Notes: generated by a model from the letters alone, not told the origin. A stretch of 64,000 nucleotides of DNA from Scalesia atractyloides (GCA_947069175.1 CAMTDV010000019.1:72291358-72355357); one strand, 5' to 3'; numbered from the stretch's first letter, positions 46,688 to 57,537 are shown. A program made the numbers and translations.

Positions 46688-47864
46688 GTTATGTTGTTTC
46701 GGATCGTTTCGTACTTTAATCATTGTTCGTTATTATTGAGTTTTGACATTATATCGACACTTATGTTGTCGGGATTGTCCAAAAACAAGAGGAAACTCTG
46801 CCCGATTTTCGACCAGTATATATATATATATATATATATATCATACCTTTCGACCAAATATACATATTTCCCATAAAAATTCCGACCAAAATATAATTTT
46901 TACCTAATACGATTTTCGTTAAAAATACATATATTTATCGTGTATTGATTTGATAACACTTTTACGACACCTTTGAGAAATTAAACTTTAGAATCATTAC
47001 ATAAATCCCGTGATATACGTACGCGTTCATCAAATTCCAATCGGATCTTCGTTACATTTCCAACTATTTATACACATTCGTTTGCCGTTTAAGGTGACCT
47101 CAGCGCCCCCTTTCTCCCACTCTTCAACTCGTCGCGAATACAAGGAAGACCTAGCAATTTTGTGGGTATACTCGACCCACTTTCGTTTATAACACTTTTT
47201 GGTGTAACATGTTTTACTTATACAAAAATCACAAACACTTAAACTTTATGAAATGCACAAACAATCCTATATTCATGAATACTTGAATCGTATACTTGAT
47301 GCTTATTTTGGACATTCTTTATGCTATGCTTTAGTCATTAACTATTTTAGCCTTCGTTTGACATGCATAGCGCTATAGGAATTCACGCATCCACCTCCAT
47401 CGTGTTATTCGTGAGGTCATGTTAAAACATCGTGATTGCGTTAAGGGTTTGATTATTAGTATTATATGCCTTGATATTGCTCTTGTATAGATTTAGTTGC
47501 CATGAGGATTGTTTAAACTTATTCATATACGTATGCTATGCCTAAACTTGTGTACTCGCCTTTGCTTTCGAATTGACATTATTTTAAAACATATTACAGG
47601 TTGAAGGAGATGATGCTATGAAAACAATATAGCAAGCACTAGATACACACAAATTAGACGTTAGGCTTAATGTTGATGTATCAATTTTGTTATGACTTTG
47701 CAAATGTTATGTTGTTTCTTTGTTTTGTTACATTGATGTATTTGACAATATTTATGAAATAAAATATGGTTTAATTAATTATTGTCACTTATTAATGTTG
47801 TGAGCAATGAGCAATCTCGTTTTCGTCTCATCCCGATGTTTCCGCCACCGGTTGGGGTGTGACA
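45889..47864 (+). repeat. SC solo LTR, right portion
   Basis: It begins with C-rich and CGGCGG-rich sequence (45890-46290), then AT-rich DNA with two TA microsatellites (about 46647-46685 and 46817-46841). The region near 47600 (attacaggttgaaggagatgatg) parallels the acacatgatacaggtgaacc motif of the other LTRs. ORFs over the C-rich part are compositional, and no gene is seen. Confidence 0.7.
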
Positions 47865-47957
47865 GGTGACTTGGCCGTTTGTAGCCAACCCACGCCCCAA
47901 CCCCCGCCCCATACCCCATAGTCTTATCACCTGGATTGGAGTCTAGTTTGGGGAATG
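47865..47957. other. probable distal Harbinger 5' flank
   Basis: After the GGTGA duplication the sequence is C-rich with reiterated ccccata/cccca units. It should continue 32309. A terminal inverted repeat could not be assigned because the other Harbinger end is outside the window. Confidence 0.4.
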
Positions 47958-47970
47958 ATGTGTGTATTTT

Positions 47971-48203
47971 GTTTTTTTTTTATCAGCAAATTTGGATCAC
48001 ATACAGACCACTGGAGTAATCATCGTGTCACCAGTGGAACCACCCGATCATATCTATCTCCACTAGGCAATAACGTCTTCACACCAATTCAGGAGGAAAC
48101 CCAATAAATATGGGAAAACCCCTTGTGAGAATCGAATCCAGAACCTTATGATCCCGAAGTCTTATCTCACCCCTACGATATCATTAGCTATATTGTCATG
48201 GGC
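47971..48203 (-). mobile_element. tRNA-derived SINE
   Basis: 233 bp, poly-T at the left (tail on the minus strand) and flanked by the 13-bp duplication ATGTGTGTATTTT (47958-47970 and 48204-48216). Near its minus-strand 5' end are an A-box-like TAGCTAATGATATCG and a B-box GGATTCGATTC, as in tRNA-derived SINEs. No ORF. Family not recognised. Confidence 0.8.
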
Positions 48204-48216
48204 ATGTGTGTATTTT

Positions 48217-50114
48217 ATAACTGAATTTTTTTATTACAACAAAACAATATAACAAAAGTGCAACACACTGATCCAAAGCAAATTCAAAACAGAAGGTTTG
48301 TTTTATAATAATTAACTAGAATTTTGACCATGCCGCGCGTTGCGGCGGCAACATCGCGTTTGTGACTTGGTTACACGCGTAGTGATGATGACATTAACGT
48401 ATGGTGTCCACACATGGCGTGACGTTTTGGATTGTGTTACACGCGCTACGTTCGTATCATTGACGTCATTAGACATAGATAATAAAAGGAGTATAAAGTT
48501 TTGGACGTTGCGATGTAAAGTTGTAAAAGTAATTTAGACAGCAATATAAAGTCATACAAGTAATTTAAACATTAGCGCGGTTAGGCATAGATAAAAAAAC
48601 ATAATAATGTATCACACATTACTGTTACAATGTAAAGTCGTAAAAGTAATTTAAATAAAATGAGGTGTTAAGTACAAAAAGGTTGGCGGTCAATTTTGTC
48701 AATTACCAAAAGTTATAAATGAATATGTAACTTATTAAAGACGATGCTTAATAGTGTTTCATGTCAAAAGTTTGAGGGTGTGACCCGCACGTTGCGACGG
48801 ATATGAAATTAATCGTCTTTGGTGTGCGGTGTTTATTTGATTTTCGTTAGATCGTTAATGGAGATAAACGTTTAAAAATTATTACAAAATGTTTAGTTAA
48901 TTTTAACGAAAGTTAAATAGCTTTAAAAAAGAGCAAACAAAAGAAAAAAAAGTGAGAATATATATTACAGGAAAAGAAATGTTTGCACAAAAAGAAAATT
49001 AATAAGTTTTTATTTATGGAGAACTGAGATGTATTCTTGTAATAAATTGCCATGTAAGGATAAGAAAAAAAGAAAAAAAATGAAGTTAAAGAAACCATTT
49101 AAAAGGTTAAAAGAGAAATTCGAACCCGGATGGATTACCTACAGACCCCATGCATTAGCCACTTGATCCAACTATCTACGTGTTTACGTCTTCGCTATCA
49201 AATACTAATATAGACAAACAATGTCGGTGGCTTTTAATTTGACAGCCACTGACCATTGTTTTTAAAATAGTAGTAATATCTAATATTGTTAATATATAAT
49301 AAATAAATTGCGAAATATAGTTATCATTCTCGATTATTGATGAGTCTCCCTAGACATCAGATATTTTACAAATATATACTTTTAAATTTAAAAGAATTTT
49401 TATATAATAATTTATGGTTATAATTTAAGTTCAATAAAATAATTAAGTTATTTCTTATAATGATAGAACATATATACATTGCTTCTTGTGTTTATATTTG
49501 ACCGTTAGGATAAACTAATAGGATGAGTTTGATTTGTTTTAGTTATTAGCAATAAGAATATATAACTTAAAGTAATAACTACTAGAATCCCCCATGTGAT
49601 GAGGTAGAAATTCAATTTCAATTGATATTGGTTTGGTTTATTACGACACTGGTATGGTAATAACCCTCGATATAGCAACCTAAAGAAAAAAAACCAAAGA
49701 ATCAAAGTCGTTCAATTTAATTTTGTGATATTTAAAAGAAAAGGTTTAAAGTTTACTATTTTTCGCACAAAACACAAAACATGATATTACTGGCGGATTT
49801 ACCAAGGGAAGAGGGTGGGCACAGACACACCGTACCCAAGTCTATTTTAGTATAGTTCGTTTTAGCCCAAATACCTATATATTGTTGCCCAAGCCTTTTT
49901 TTGAACAACCTCCTAAGTAACTCTAACCTAATACGTAGAACTCAAAACATCATAAACTACTATTCCATGAAGCCACGAGTCCAAACTCCATGCCTGTTAA
50001 TTTTGCATCCGTTAAATTTCGCGATTCAAATCGCTGGTTTATAAGTTTTAATCCAAAGTTTCTTTGAATCTCAAAGTTAAGAAGTTCTAGGGTTTTTTGA
50101 GTATGTAAGTACTT
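48217..50114. other. AT-rich non-coding region, unassigned repeats
   Basis: It contains ttgaccatgccgcgcgttgcggcgg (48315) and a related gtgacccgcacgttgcgacgg (48780), plus three copies of a tgtaaagt(t/c)gtaaaagtaattta motif (48512-48655). This suggests one decayed repeat of about 0.5-1 kb. ORFs here are short and without recognisable domains. Confidence 0.5.
49112..49181 (-). other. isolated tRNA-like sequence
   Basis: Minus strand: GTTGGATCAAGTGGCTAATGC (A-box region) and CCGGGTTCGAATTTC (B-box), about 40 nt apart. No pairing acceptor stem, and not in an LTR. Possibly a SINE head or tRNA remnant. Confidence 0.5.
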
Positions 50115-50131
50115 ACTCAACCTAATTTGAC

Positions 50132-50797
50132 TCGGACCGGTGGACATGGACACCCGATGCTAATGGACTTTTTTCTGTTTCCTCAATGAAGTCTATTTTA
50201 GTTAAATCCTCACAAGTGTCAAGCGTCTTTACTTGGAAGTGGAATGGTTGGGTGCCGAAGAAGCGGAATACTTTTATGTGGAAGGCGGTGGACAATAATA
50301 TTCCAACCTTAATGGCGCTTCAAAGAAGGCATGTTAATGTTGGCTACACTAGTTGCAGATTTTGCGGTGAAACGGATGAGGATAGCGATCATATTTTTAC
50401 TTCTTGCTTGGTTGCCAGACATATGGCAGTTCGTAAGCGATTGGTGTAATATCCCAAACATCTTTGCCTTCTCGGTAAAAGATTTGGTGAAAATGCACAA
50501 GCATGTCAAACTGAGCAAAAAGAAAAAAAAGGGCTACAAGCGGTCATCTTCATAGCGGCGTGGTGTATTTGGCAAGCTAGAAACGAGGCCGTTTTTCGAA
50601 ACAAGACGACAACTACAAATAAAATCAAGGAAAACATAAAAGCATTGGGATATCTTTGGATCAAAAATCGATCTCCTTGTAACAATATAGGATGGAAGGA
50701 TTGGTGTAGTTTTGATTTGTAAGGTGTGTCTTGTTTTGTTGCTCTAGCGATTTGCTAGTAGCGTTTCTTGGAATGAAAGTTGTCGTTCAAAAAAAAA
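50132..50797 (+). mobile_element. 5'-truncated L1 LINE with 17-bp TSD
   Basis: The 17-bp duplication ACTCAACCTAATTTGAC lies at 50115-50131 and 50798-50814. The body ends in poly(A) directly before the right copy. Only the last 0.67 kb of ORF2 and a short 3' UTR are present. The sharp ends and long perfect TSD indicate target-primed reverse transcription and a moderately young insertion. Confidence 0.95.
50186..50722 (+). pseudogene. L1 ORF2 C-terminus (zf-RVT domain), frameshifted
   Basis: The product contains WKAVDNNIPTLMALQRR and the zinc-binding C-X2-C...H-X4-C signature (CRFCGETDEDSDHIFTSC), typical of zf-RVT at the end of plant L1 ORF2. The frame shifts after VARHMAV near 50430. It shifts again at an A-rich run near 50525, and the final IAAWCIWQARNEAVFRN...DWCSFDL segment ends at the stop near 50720. 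There is no RT core or endonuclease. Non-functional fragment. Confidence 0.9.
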
Positions 50798-50814
50798 ACT
50801 CAACCTAATTTGAC

Positions 50815-52205
50815 AACGTCAGATAAGTGACAAGTGACGATACATTTTCCCAATCACTAGTTAGTCGTCAGATTTCAACATCCTTTTTTCGTTACTTTTT
50901 TTATCTCTTAACAACTTGTATTGAATACAGATTTAATTGCTTTGATGATTTGATCATTTGATTTGATGATGTCTTCACTTAAAGTATAGGGGTAATCTCC
51001 AAAATGACCATTGAATGGTTAAAATTATTGAACTCTAAATTCTGTGAATAAAAATGATTTATTAGATAATAAAAAATTGTTTTTAGGATAATAGCGTCCC
51101 CATAGAGGGTATTTTAAGGTAGTGGATGGTCTAAGTGACTTGTAGAGCAAAATTGGTAGGACTTAGGGTATATGGGTTAAGTGCACTCCCCCTTAATAAA
51201 AGATATTTCTTATGAGTTAAAGGTATCTGTTTAAAAGATGTTGAATAGATGCTAGATTTAAAGGTTGAAAAGTACTCATTATATAGTAACTTTTTTTGTC
51301 AAAAAATATGTTAAAAAATTGACAAGTGATTCACAAAATAACATTAAAAAGAACAATTAAGTAAAAAGGAGTGGGTTAGAGTATTCATATTCCTTCCGTC
51401 ATTTATATTGGGAGTTAGCACATTCACAATCAAACCCTTTATTCTATTTTTATAATTATACTAAAAAATATTATTTTTTTTTTTTTATTTTCAATTAAAT
51501 AATATATTTTTATCATTTTATCATTATCTTTTCTCCTCTACACACAACTACTTTCAAAAAATATTAAAAAATTATAGGGATGAACAACATCTCCTCCAAA
51601 TTTTACTAGTGAACATAAACTTTTTCTTTTTTTTTCTCTCTCCTTCACTCACAACAATTTACAACCACTTTCATAATTATGGGGTTTCACTCACACGAAA
51701 ATAGAGGATCCATTTTGAATGCTATTAATAGGAGTTAATATCCACACACCTCTCAATTCTATCTCTTTCTATAGATTTATAGATATATATAGAGAAATAG
51801 AGTGAAAAGGGATGTGAAAACAAGATTTAGGGGTGTGAGAATCGTGGAAGCCTTTATATTATATACTTTATAATTACCCTAAAAACAATTTATTTTTTCT
51901 CCTTTTTAAATAATAATTTTTATATTTTAAATAGACTGTGAACAATATCTTCTTAAATATATACAGATGAATAGTCACAATTTCTTTTTCCTCACTCACA
52001 ACCACTTGTTACAATATAAATAACATAATCACAGATATTTGGAAGGAAAAATTGTTAATGCTCTTATACAGCACTCTAAAGCGGGTGGCGAGTCATTTTT
52101 TAACAAAGTTTAAATAGAAACATAGACTCACTGGTAAAAACAATGTTAACAAAAAGAGAAACCTAAAGCTAAATTATTAAAAAGAAAAAACAACACAAAA
52201 ATAGA
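50815..52205. other. AT-rich non-coding region, possible nested MITEs
   Basis: No gene. A pair of inverted ends (agagtattcatattccttcc near 51377 and ggaaggaaaaattgttaatgctct near 52040-52065) suggests a MITE-like unit of about 0.7 kb, with another similar end at about 51415 (gttagcacattcaca). These resemble the ends of the unit at 54354-54660. Boundaries are not secure. Confidence 0.35.
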
Positions 52206-52274
52206 GGTGAGGACTCAAACCGGCACCACTGCATTGTTAGGGGAGCGCTCCAGCCACTAGACCAAGCACACACG
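52206..52274 (-). other. isolated tRNA-like sequence
   Basis: Minus strand: TTGGTCTAGTGGCTGGAGCGC (A-box) and CCGGTTTGAGTCCTC (B-box). No acceptor pairing and no LTR context. Confidence 0.5.
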
Positions 52275-53051
52275 TCTGTTCTAATTCCGTTTCCATATAT
52301 ATGTACGTGGGTCTGTAAATTGTGGTGGAATTACTATTCATACCGACCGCCATAACTAGATTACATACTATAAGTTATCTAAAGGTTTTCTTTTTGTTTC
52401 GTTAATTGTATAAAACTGTAAAAGTTCATTTCTTCTACTTTCTTTTCACAATCTTTTTTTCAATCTGTCTACATGCTTTAACTTAACAAGGTACGTTTAG
52501 TCAACCCATCGTATTAGGTGTATTTATGGCATTTTTAAAAGATAGATAGCTGACTATAATGGGTAGGGACGCCTTGCTAGTGATAGAATTTCATCACTCA
52601 CAACATCCAATCACCATAGACCACGTCATCGAGCCAAATTCCATCACTGGTGATGGATTTTACTAGGGGTGTCCATCACTAGTGATTGATATATATAAAC
52701 CATCATCATCAACGGTCAAGAAGCAAGCAACATTCGAATTATTGATTTCAAAACGCATTATAGAGAAGATGCGTTATAACCATCACGCGTTGCCGGCATC
52801 ACCGGCGGCCGTGTATCACGCACCACCACCACACGTGGTGGTGGTGGTGGTGGATAACGTGGGCGCCCCGCCTAGCCTAAACGTTTTAAAGTTTTTTAGG
52901 TTTTCTTACTGAATGTTACAAAAGAGGTTGTGAAATTTTGTTATATGTAGATAGGATACACTCCAGGAGTTTTAAATGTGTGGGATCTTTCATAGTTTCA
53001 TTCTACCACTATATATCATGGATGGGTACATGCCTAAAAATATAAGAAACC
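52275..53051. other. non-coding region upstream of the RNase H-domain gene
   Basis: 52560-52690 holds a decayed inverted-repeat unit (ttccatcactggtgatgg; tccatcactagtgatt) that shares catcactcacaacatccaatcac with 54867-54890, so it is a dispersed repeat. 52810-52855 has a GTG/CAC triplet run folding as a hairpin. A TATA-like tatatataaa is at about 52689. An ORF at 52682-52912 has no recognisable domain and overlaps these repeats. Confidence 0.45.
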
Positions 53052-53757
53052 ATGGGTGCCTCTGAAAGCACTTCAAGGAGTTCAAGGTCAAATGGAACCG
53101 AGGAGGACGACCCTCAGCAAGAAAATAACAGGCGGTCCGGTGGAAGTTCCATGGGTGGTGGGGCCTTAGCAACAGCAGCCGTCGTCGGAGTAGGTGTCGC
53201 TGCTATCTAGATTGCTTTCGAACAACACCAACGCCCTAGAAAAAAGAGTACCCGCGGGAGCAAATAGTACGTGGTCTCATTCTCCTCGAGGTCCCTACAA
53301 AATGTACACAGATGGCGGATGTAATCTAGTACTTGGAGATCGAGGACCAGGTTGGTACGGGGGAATACTTCTTGATCATGATGGTAAGTGGGTCAAAGGG
53401 TTTAGAGGATATGTTAGTGAGACTTATACTCTTACATCTGAGCTTATTTTGATCCAGAAAGGGCTGGAGCTTTTAGATGAACTTGATCTCCAAGGAGCCA
53501 TTCTTTATAACGACAATGAACAGGCTTGTGAGTTTGTCAAAGGAGTGGGCGAATACAGCGGTAGAAGTGTAATCGTCCGTCAGTCCTGGCACATCATCGT
53601 CAAGTGCAGGAATCTAGCTAAAAATAACGGAATAGAAGTCAAGCATATTGAGCGAGAATATAATCAGTATGCTCATAAGCTGGCCAAAATGGCCATTGCG
53701 AATAAACAAGAGTACGAGGAAATCGAAGAACTTCCTAATGAGCTAAGGTTGATTTAA
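53052..53757 (+). CDS. RNase H-like (RVT_3 type) domain protein, possibly frameshifted or spliced
   Basis: Two overlapping reading frames. An ATG at 53052 in good context gives 52 residues (MGASESTSRSSRSNGTEEDD ... GGGALATAAVVGVGVAAI): a Gly-2 that could be myristoylated, a polar stretch and a short Ala/Val-rich hydrophobic segment, then a stop at 53208. The downstream frame (53194-53757) carries the RNase H fold: YTDGG (Asp 40 of that frame), SELILIQKGLELL (Glu 83), NDNEQACEFV (Asp 107) and REYNQYAHKLAKMA. The usual last Asp of N-x-x-A-D is His (H161). The frames would join by a +1 shift or a small intron around 53195-53210. RVT_3 proteins occur as host genes and in LINEs; no RT adjoins here, so a host gene or retrocopy is likelier. 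Exact structure uncertain. Confidence 0.6.
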
Positions 53758-54348
53758 TGAGTGGAACCTACTCGAGGTTCTTGGCTAAATTTCGTGCATC
53801 TATCTATGTATGTTGATTAGTAATAACTTCATCTAAGGAGAAGTCCATCTGGCCATATGTTTGAAAGTTCCCAAGATGGATTATTGTAGTACTCTTTGTG
53901 TGTTTATCTTGTATCTGTTTCATCTTTGGATTCGATTAATCTTGGATCTGTTTCATCTTTTAGGACTGCTTTTGTTTCTACTTTGTTTTGGAATCCAAAG
54001 ATAATGCCCCAACATTCAAGTTTTACTTTCAATAAAATAATAATCTTTTGGAGTAATTTTTAAGACAAAGTAGAAATAAAAGTGGGCTAAAGCATTTCCT
54101 TGTGGTTTCGTTAGTTGTATTAAATGGTAGCTACTAGCTAGTATCAAACAAGCTAGGCATAATCACTTTAGATATAATTATCATATATTTGGAATAATGG
54201 TGATATTGTAATCTTTTGTGTTAGGTGGAATAAAATATCGTACGATCAGTGTTCTAGATGAAAACAACTATGTCTATCGTAAGGCTTATTTTATAAAGCA
54301 TCGATGTCGCTAGCTTTACTATTTGTTGCACTAAGTCATATTTTGACC
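53758..54348. other. 3' flank of the RNase H-domain gene
   Basis: No ORF of interest. A direct repeat of atctgtttcatctttgga-like sequence occurs at about 53914-53965. AATAAAATAATAATC near 54032 could serve as a polyadenylation region. Confidence 0.45.
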
Positions 54349-54353
54349 CTAAC

Positions 54354-54660
54354 AACATTCACAACCCGTCCTTTATTTTCTTTGTGGAACTTTTTAAATT
54401 ATGAAAAGTGATTATAGGTTATTGAGAGTGGTTATGAGTAGAGGAGAGGGAAACTGTTACTGTTCATCTGTAAATTATTTAGGTGGACACTATTGACCCT
54501 CTATAATTTTTTAATATATTTTGAAAGTGTTTGTGAGTAGATGAGAGAGTAAGGGTAATGATAAAAGTATAAAAAAATTATTTAATTGAAAGAAAAGAGA
54601 AAATTTTGTTGTTTTTAATGTAGTTTTAGAGAACAAAATAGGGGATAGGATGTGAATGCT
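54354..54660. mobile_element. MITE-like element with 5-bp direct repeats
   Basis: About 307 bp bounded by CTAAC (54349-54353 and 54661-54665). The ends are imperfect inverted repeats: aacattcacaacccgtcc against agcattcacatcctatcc (complement of the right end), roughly 14 of 18 matching. AT-rich and non-coding. Superfamily not assigned. Confidence 0.6.
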
Positions 54661-55987
54661 CTAACATCAAATTTTCAAATCTAGTGTTCTATATCTTTTT
54701 ATTTCTAATTTTCTCTGCATATTAATACCCTCACAAAAGCACCTTCTATCAATTGTGAAGGTTTTACACAAGCCATGATTTCATGGTTTCTTCCTGTATT
54801 TAGCAGTAGTAAGAATTAAATACCTATGATATCCATTCTTAGGGGGTCGGGGCGCTCATCACCCACTCATCACTCACAACATCCAATCACGTTCCGAGTC
54901 ACACCCCGACCCGCAGCGGAAAAGGTGATCGGGGCATGATTGGGTTATCATCAAAGCTCATGACATTTATTAAGCGTTTCATATTCATTAATACAAATTA
55001 AATGAAATTTTACAATAAATGCTACAACATGATCTAAGTAACAATCTAAACTTCTTTGTTCTCTTCTAAGGCATATCCTATGTTTTCCTTGCTTCAACCT
55101 GTTCACCTGTATCATGTGTAAAAGGGTTTTTGGATCAACATAATGTTGGCGAGTGAATCCTATGGAAAACATTTGAACAAATTTATTTAAATTGATTATG
55201 AAATAGGTGCACAACCAAACATGAGTAAAGTTAGATGTAACTTAAACAACAATCATAAGATATTAAATGAAACACTCATGAACAATAATGGAACAATTAG
55301 AGGCACGCGATGCTCAACTCGTCTCTCACGAGGAACTGAGGGGCCTGATGAATAAATTGCATAAACATGATAATATGAATGACACAACTACAAACAATAT
55401 AAACTCAATGATACACACATGAACAATAATGAATTTGATTTGAAGCACGCGATGTTCTACTCGTCTCCCACGAGGAACTGATGGGCTTAATGTAGGAGTT
55501 TCATATAATTTGACAAAAGGAAATAAGTAAATCACAACAATAAAAACAATCTAAGTTTAGGTCATGATGTGTTATGGCACAAGTTTAAATAAATAAATTA
55601 ATTATTTTCATAAGACATGACACACCCCAAAACGTGTAATTTAAAAGGGGGAGTTGTAAGATTCACTCACAGTGGGTGCGTTCGGTTGATGATGTTGAAT
55701 GCACGCGAAGTGGTTTTAACCACGAGTGAGTTTAACCTAGAATAATCGCATTATGGTTTGGTAAGTAAACGGATTTTATTAATCTATTTTAGTAGGATTG
55801 TTGGGTGTATTTTTGTGAGTTTGAGGCTATTTTCTAACCTTAAAAATGTTATTTTTGAGTATTTTTAATTGATTTTTAATTAAAATAATTAAATAAAAAT
55901 AATAAAAAAAATTGATTTTTTTCTGACCGTTGACCAGCCCGTTGACCGTTGACCTGACCGTTGACCGGTTCGAATGCGGAACACAAG

Positions 55988-56572
55988 TGCGCTGAGTGAG
56001 GCTCGAACCCGAGACCTCCCGTACGCGTGCACGCAGCTCTACCAACTGAGCTACGTGTCTAACCCGTTATAAATCTGATTTTAATTATATATATATTAAT
56101 TAGTTTAAACCGAAAATCATTTTATTTTAAAAACAGTTTTAAGCGAATCGGACATACACTCCACAGGTCTCAAACCCGGGACCTGTGGTTTAATCTAACA
56201 CACAGTCCACCGCTGGACTGTGTGTTTAACATGTTATATAATTCGATTTTTATTATACTTAAATACAAATTATTTGTTTCCTTTTCTGCCTTATTTAAAA
56301 AGACTAGATAATTGTCCGAGTCGGTGCAGAAGACCGGACTCGAACTCGTGACCTGTGATATAAACAAACACACAGTCCACCGCTGGACTGTGTGTCTAAC
56401 TTGGTTATTATTCCGGTTATCAATATACTTAACATATACCAGTGGCGACTCCGGTTCAGTTTAACAAAAAATGATTTTTATTAAGGCAGCGTGTGTGAGA
56501 CGGGATTCGAACTCGAGACCTTTGCGTTTTATGTGCACACAGTCCACCGCTGGACTGTGTGTCTAACCCGAG
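55988..56572 (-). repeat. tRNA-like array, E5 3' LTR (4 units)
   Basis: Units at 55988-56066 (tRNA-Lys-like), 56161-56230, 56331-56400 and 56501-56572, spaced 173, 170 and 170 bp. All four keep both an A-box hairpin and a B-box (GGTTCGAGCC, GGTTTGAGACC, GAGTTCGAGTC, GAGTTCGAATC). Confidence 0.88.
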
Positions 56573-57002
56573 TAATATCCTGATTTTAATTATACTTATA
56601 CGTTATAACGGTCATCGTCTTCCTCGTCAAGTTAGAACCAGAAATCGGAAATCGACTGGTTCAAAGTCTTAATCGGTTTCTTAGCGTCTTACAGTTCATT
56701 AAGGTGAGATATGAGTGAAAAGAAAAAGAATTTAGGCGAAGAGGTATACCGACTGGACTCTCTGTTTTCCGGCAGAAACTCCGGCGACAGCAATCACTTC
56801 CGGCGACGTGTTCCTTGTAGCAGCGAGGCTCCAGGAAGCTTACAAAGGGTGTGGGTATCTCCGGTATAAGTTCAGAGGCTCAGTGAGGTTCAGAAATGAG
56901 GAAACCGGTTTTCCGGCGATGAGCAGAGAAATTCCAGCGAGTGGAATTACGTCGAGAAAAGGTGTGGTTTTGAGCGAGAAGGTTTGCAGTGGGTTGTGGG
57001 TG

Positions 57003-57010
57003 AATTTATA
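57003..57010 (-). promoter_or_regulatory. TATA box, E5 3' LTR
   Basis: TATAAATT on the minus strand, about 525 bp from the LTR start, followed by CGCCGG-rich leader. Same place as in E2. The 5' LTR copy is at 63930-63937. Confidence 0.65.
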
Positions 57011-57267
57011 GTGCAAATCGTCAAAGCACTTGGTCTGATTTCCGACTGTATTCATCGATTTAAATTTTCCGGCGGTTATGGTTTGGTCGCGGACTTCAAA
57101 CATCGGTTATAACCGATGTCTTAATACTAGTTTACGTTATAACTGAAAGTGGTGTTAAAAGTTCGCGAGATTACCGGGATTCCGACGACTGAACTATTGG
57201 GCGCCGGTTTTGAATTCGTAACGTCATTATATCAATTAAATGATTTCAATATATAACAAACAAAATC

Positions 57268-57352
57268 CGTGGCGCAGTGGTTTGTGTGTGTGAGTTAAGT
57301 CTGTCTGTTGAGTGGTTCGGTACTTACCCGGGTTCGAAACCCGGCTGGAACA
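57268..57352 (+). other. antisense tRNA-like module, E5 3' LTR
   Basis: GTGGCGCAGTGGTTTG (A-box) and CCGGGTTCGAAACCCGG (perfect T-arm), 60-70 nt apart; same module as 5111-5193 of E2. Confidence 0.77.
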
Positions 57353-57537
57353 TTTTATTTTTATTTTGCGATTTTCAACAGTTTTTCAAAAACTAAATAT
57401 ATATTCTTGTATAATAATTGATTATGTATCGTTTAAAATTATTTCGGGCATTTAATTCGCAACGAAAATTTTGACTGACTGTTCGGTTGATAAACGGAGC
57501 GGGTTTGGTAAATCCGTTTTTGACGGATGTTACAGTA

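Larger units (their letters stand above)
32310..47864 (+). mobile_element. SC: solo LTR of a second family, split by S1 and E4
   Basis: GGTGA is present at 32305-32309 and 47865-47869. The LTR reads tgtaataat at the left and ggttggggtgtgaca at the right. The LTR itself is 32310-32318, 35013-35320 and about 45889-47864, roughly 2.3 kb. No PBS, gag or pol belongs to it, so it is a solo LTR. A TATA box (TATATAAA) lies at 35170-35177. Its 3' terminus resembles the chromovirus LTRs. The left boundary is less certain because S1 interrupts only about 9 bp in. Confidence 0.72.
54897..57534 (-). repeat. E5 3' LTR
   Basis: 2638 bp. Minus-strand termini TGTAACATCC and GGGTGTGACT: the last base is T rather than A, and the 5' LTR shares this. 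It includes two cacgcgatg...cacgaggaactg hairpin copies (about 55299-55350 and 55443-55494), a W-box cluster (about 55920-55970) and a TATA box at 57003-57010 (minus). Confidence 0.92.

Noticed and set aside
48340..48537. 65-codon ORF in the Harbinger-distal region
   Set aside because: Lies in a decayed repeat (gcgcgttgcggcgg) with no recognisable domain.
50309..50518. Minus-strand ORF within the LINE tail
   Set aside because: Shadow of the plus-strand zf-RVT coding sequence.
52682..52912. 76-codon ORF with His/Pro and poly-Val stretch
   Set aside because: It overlaps a dispersed inverted repeat and a GTG triplet run; no homology recognised.
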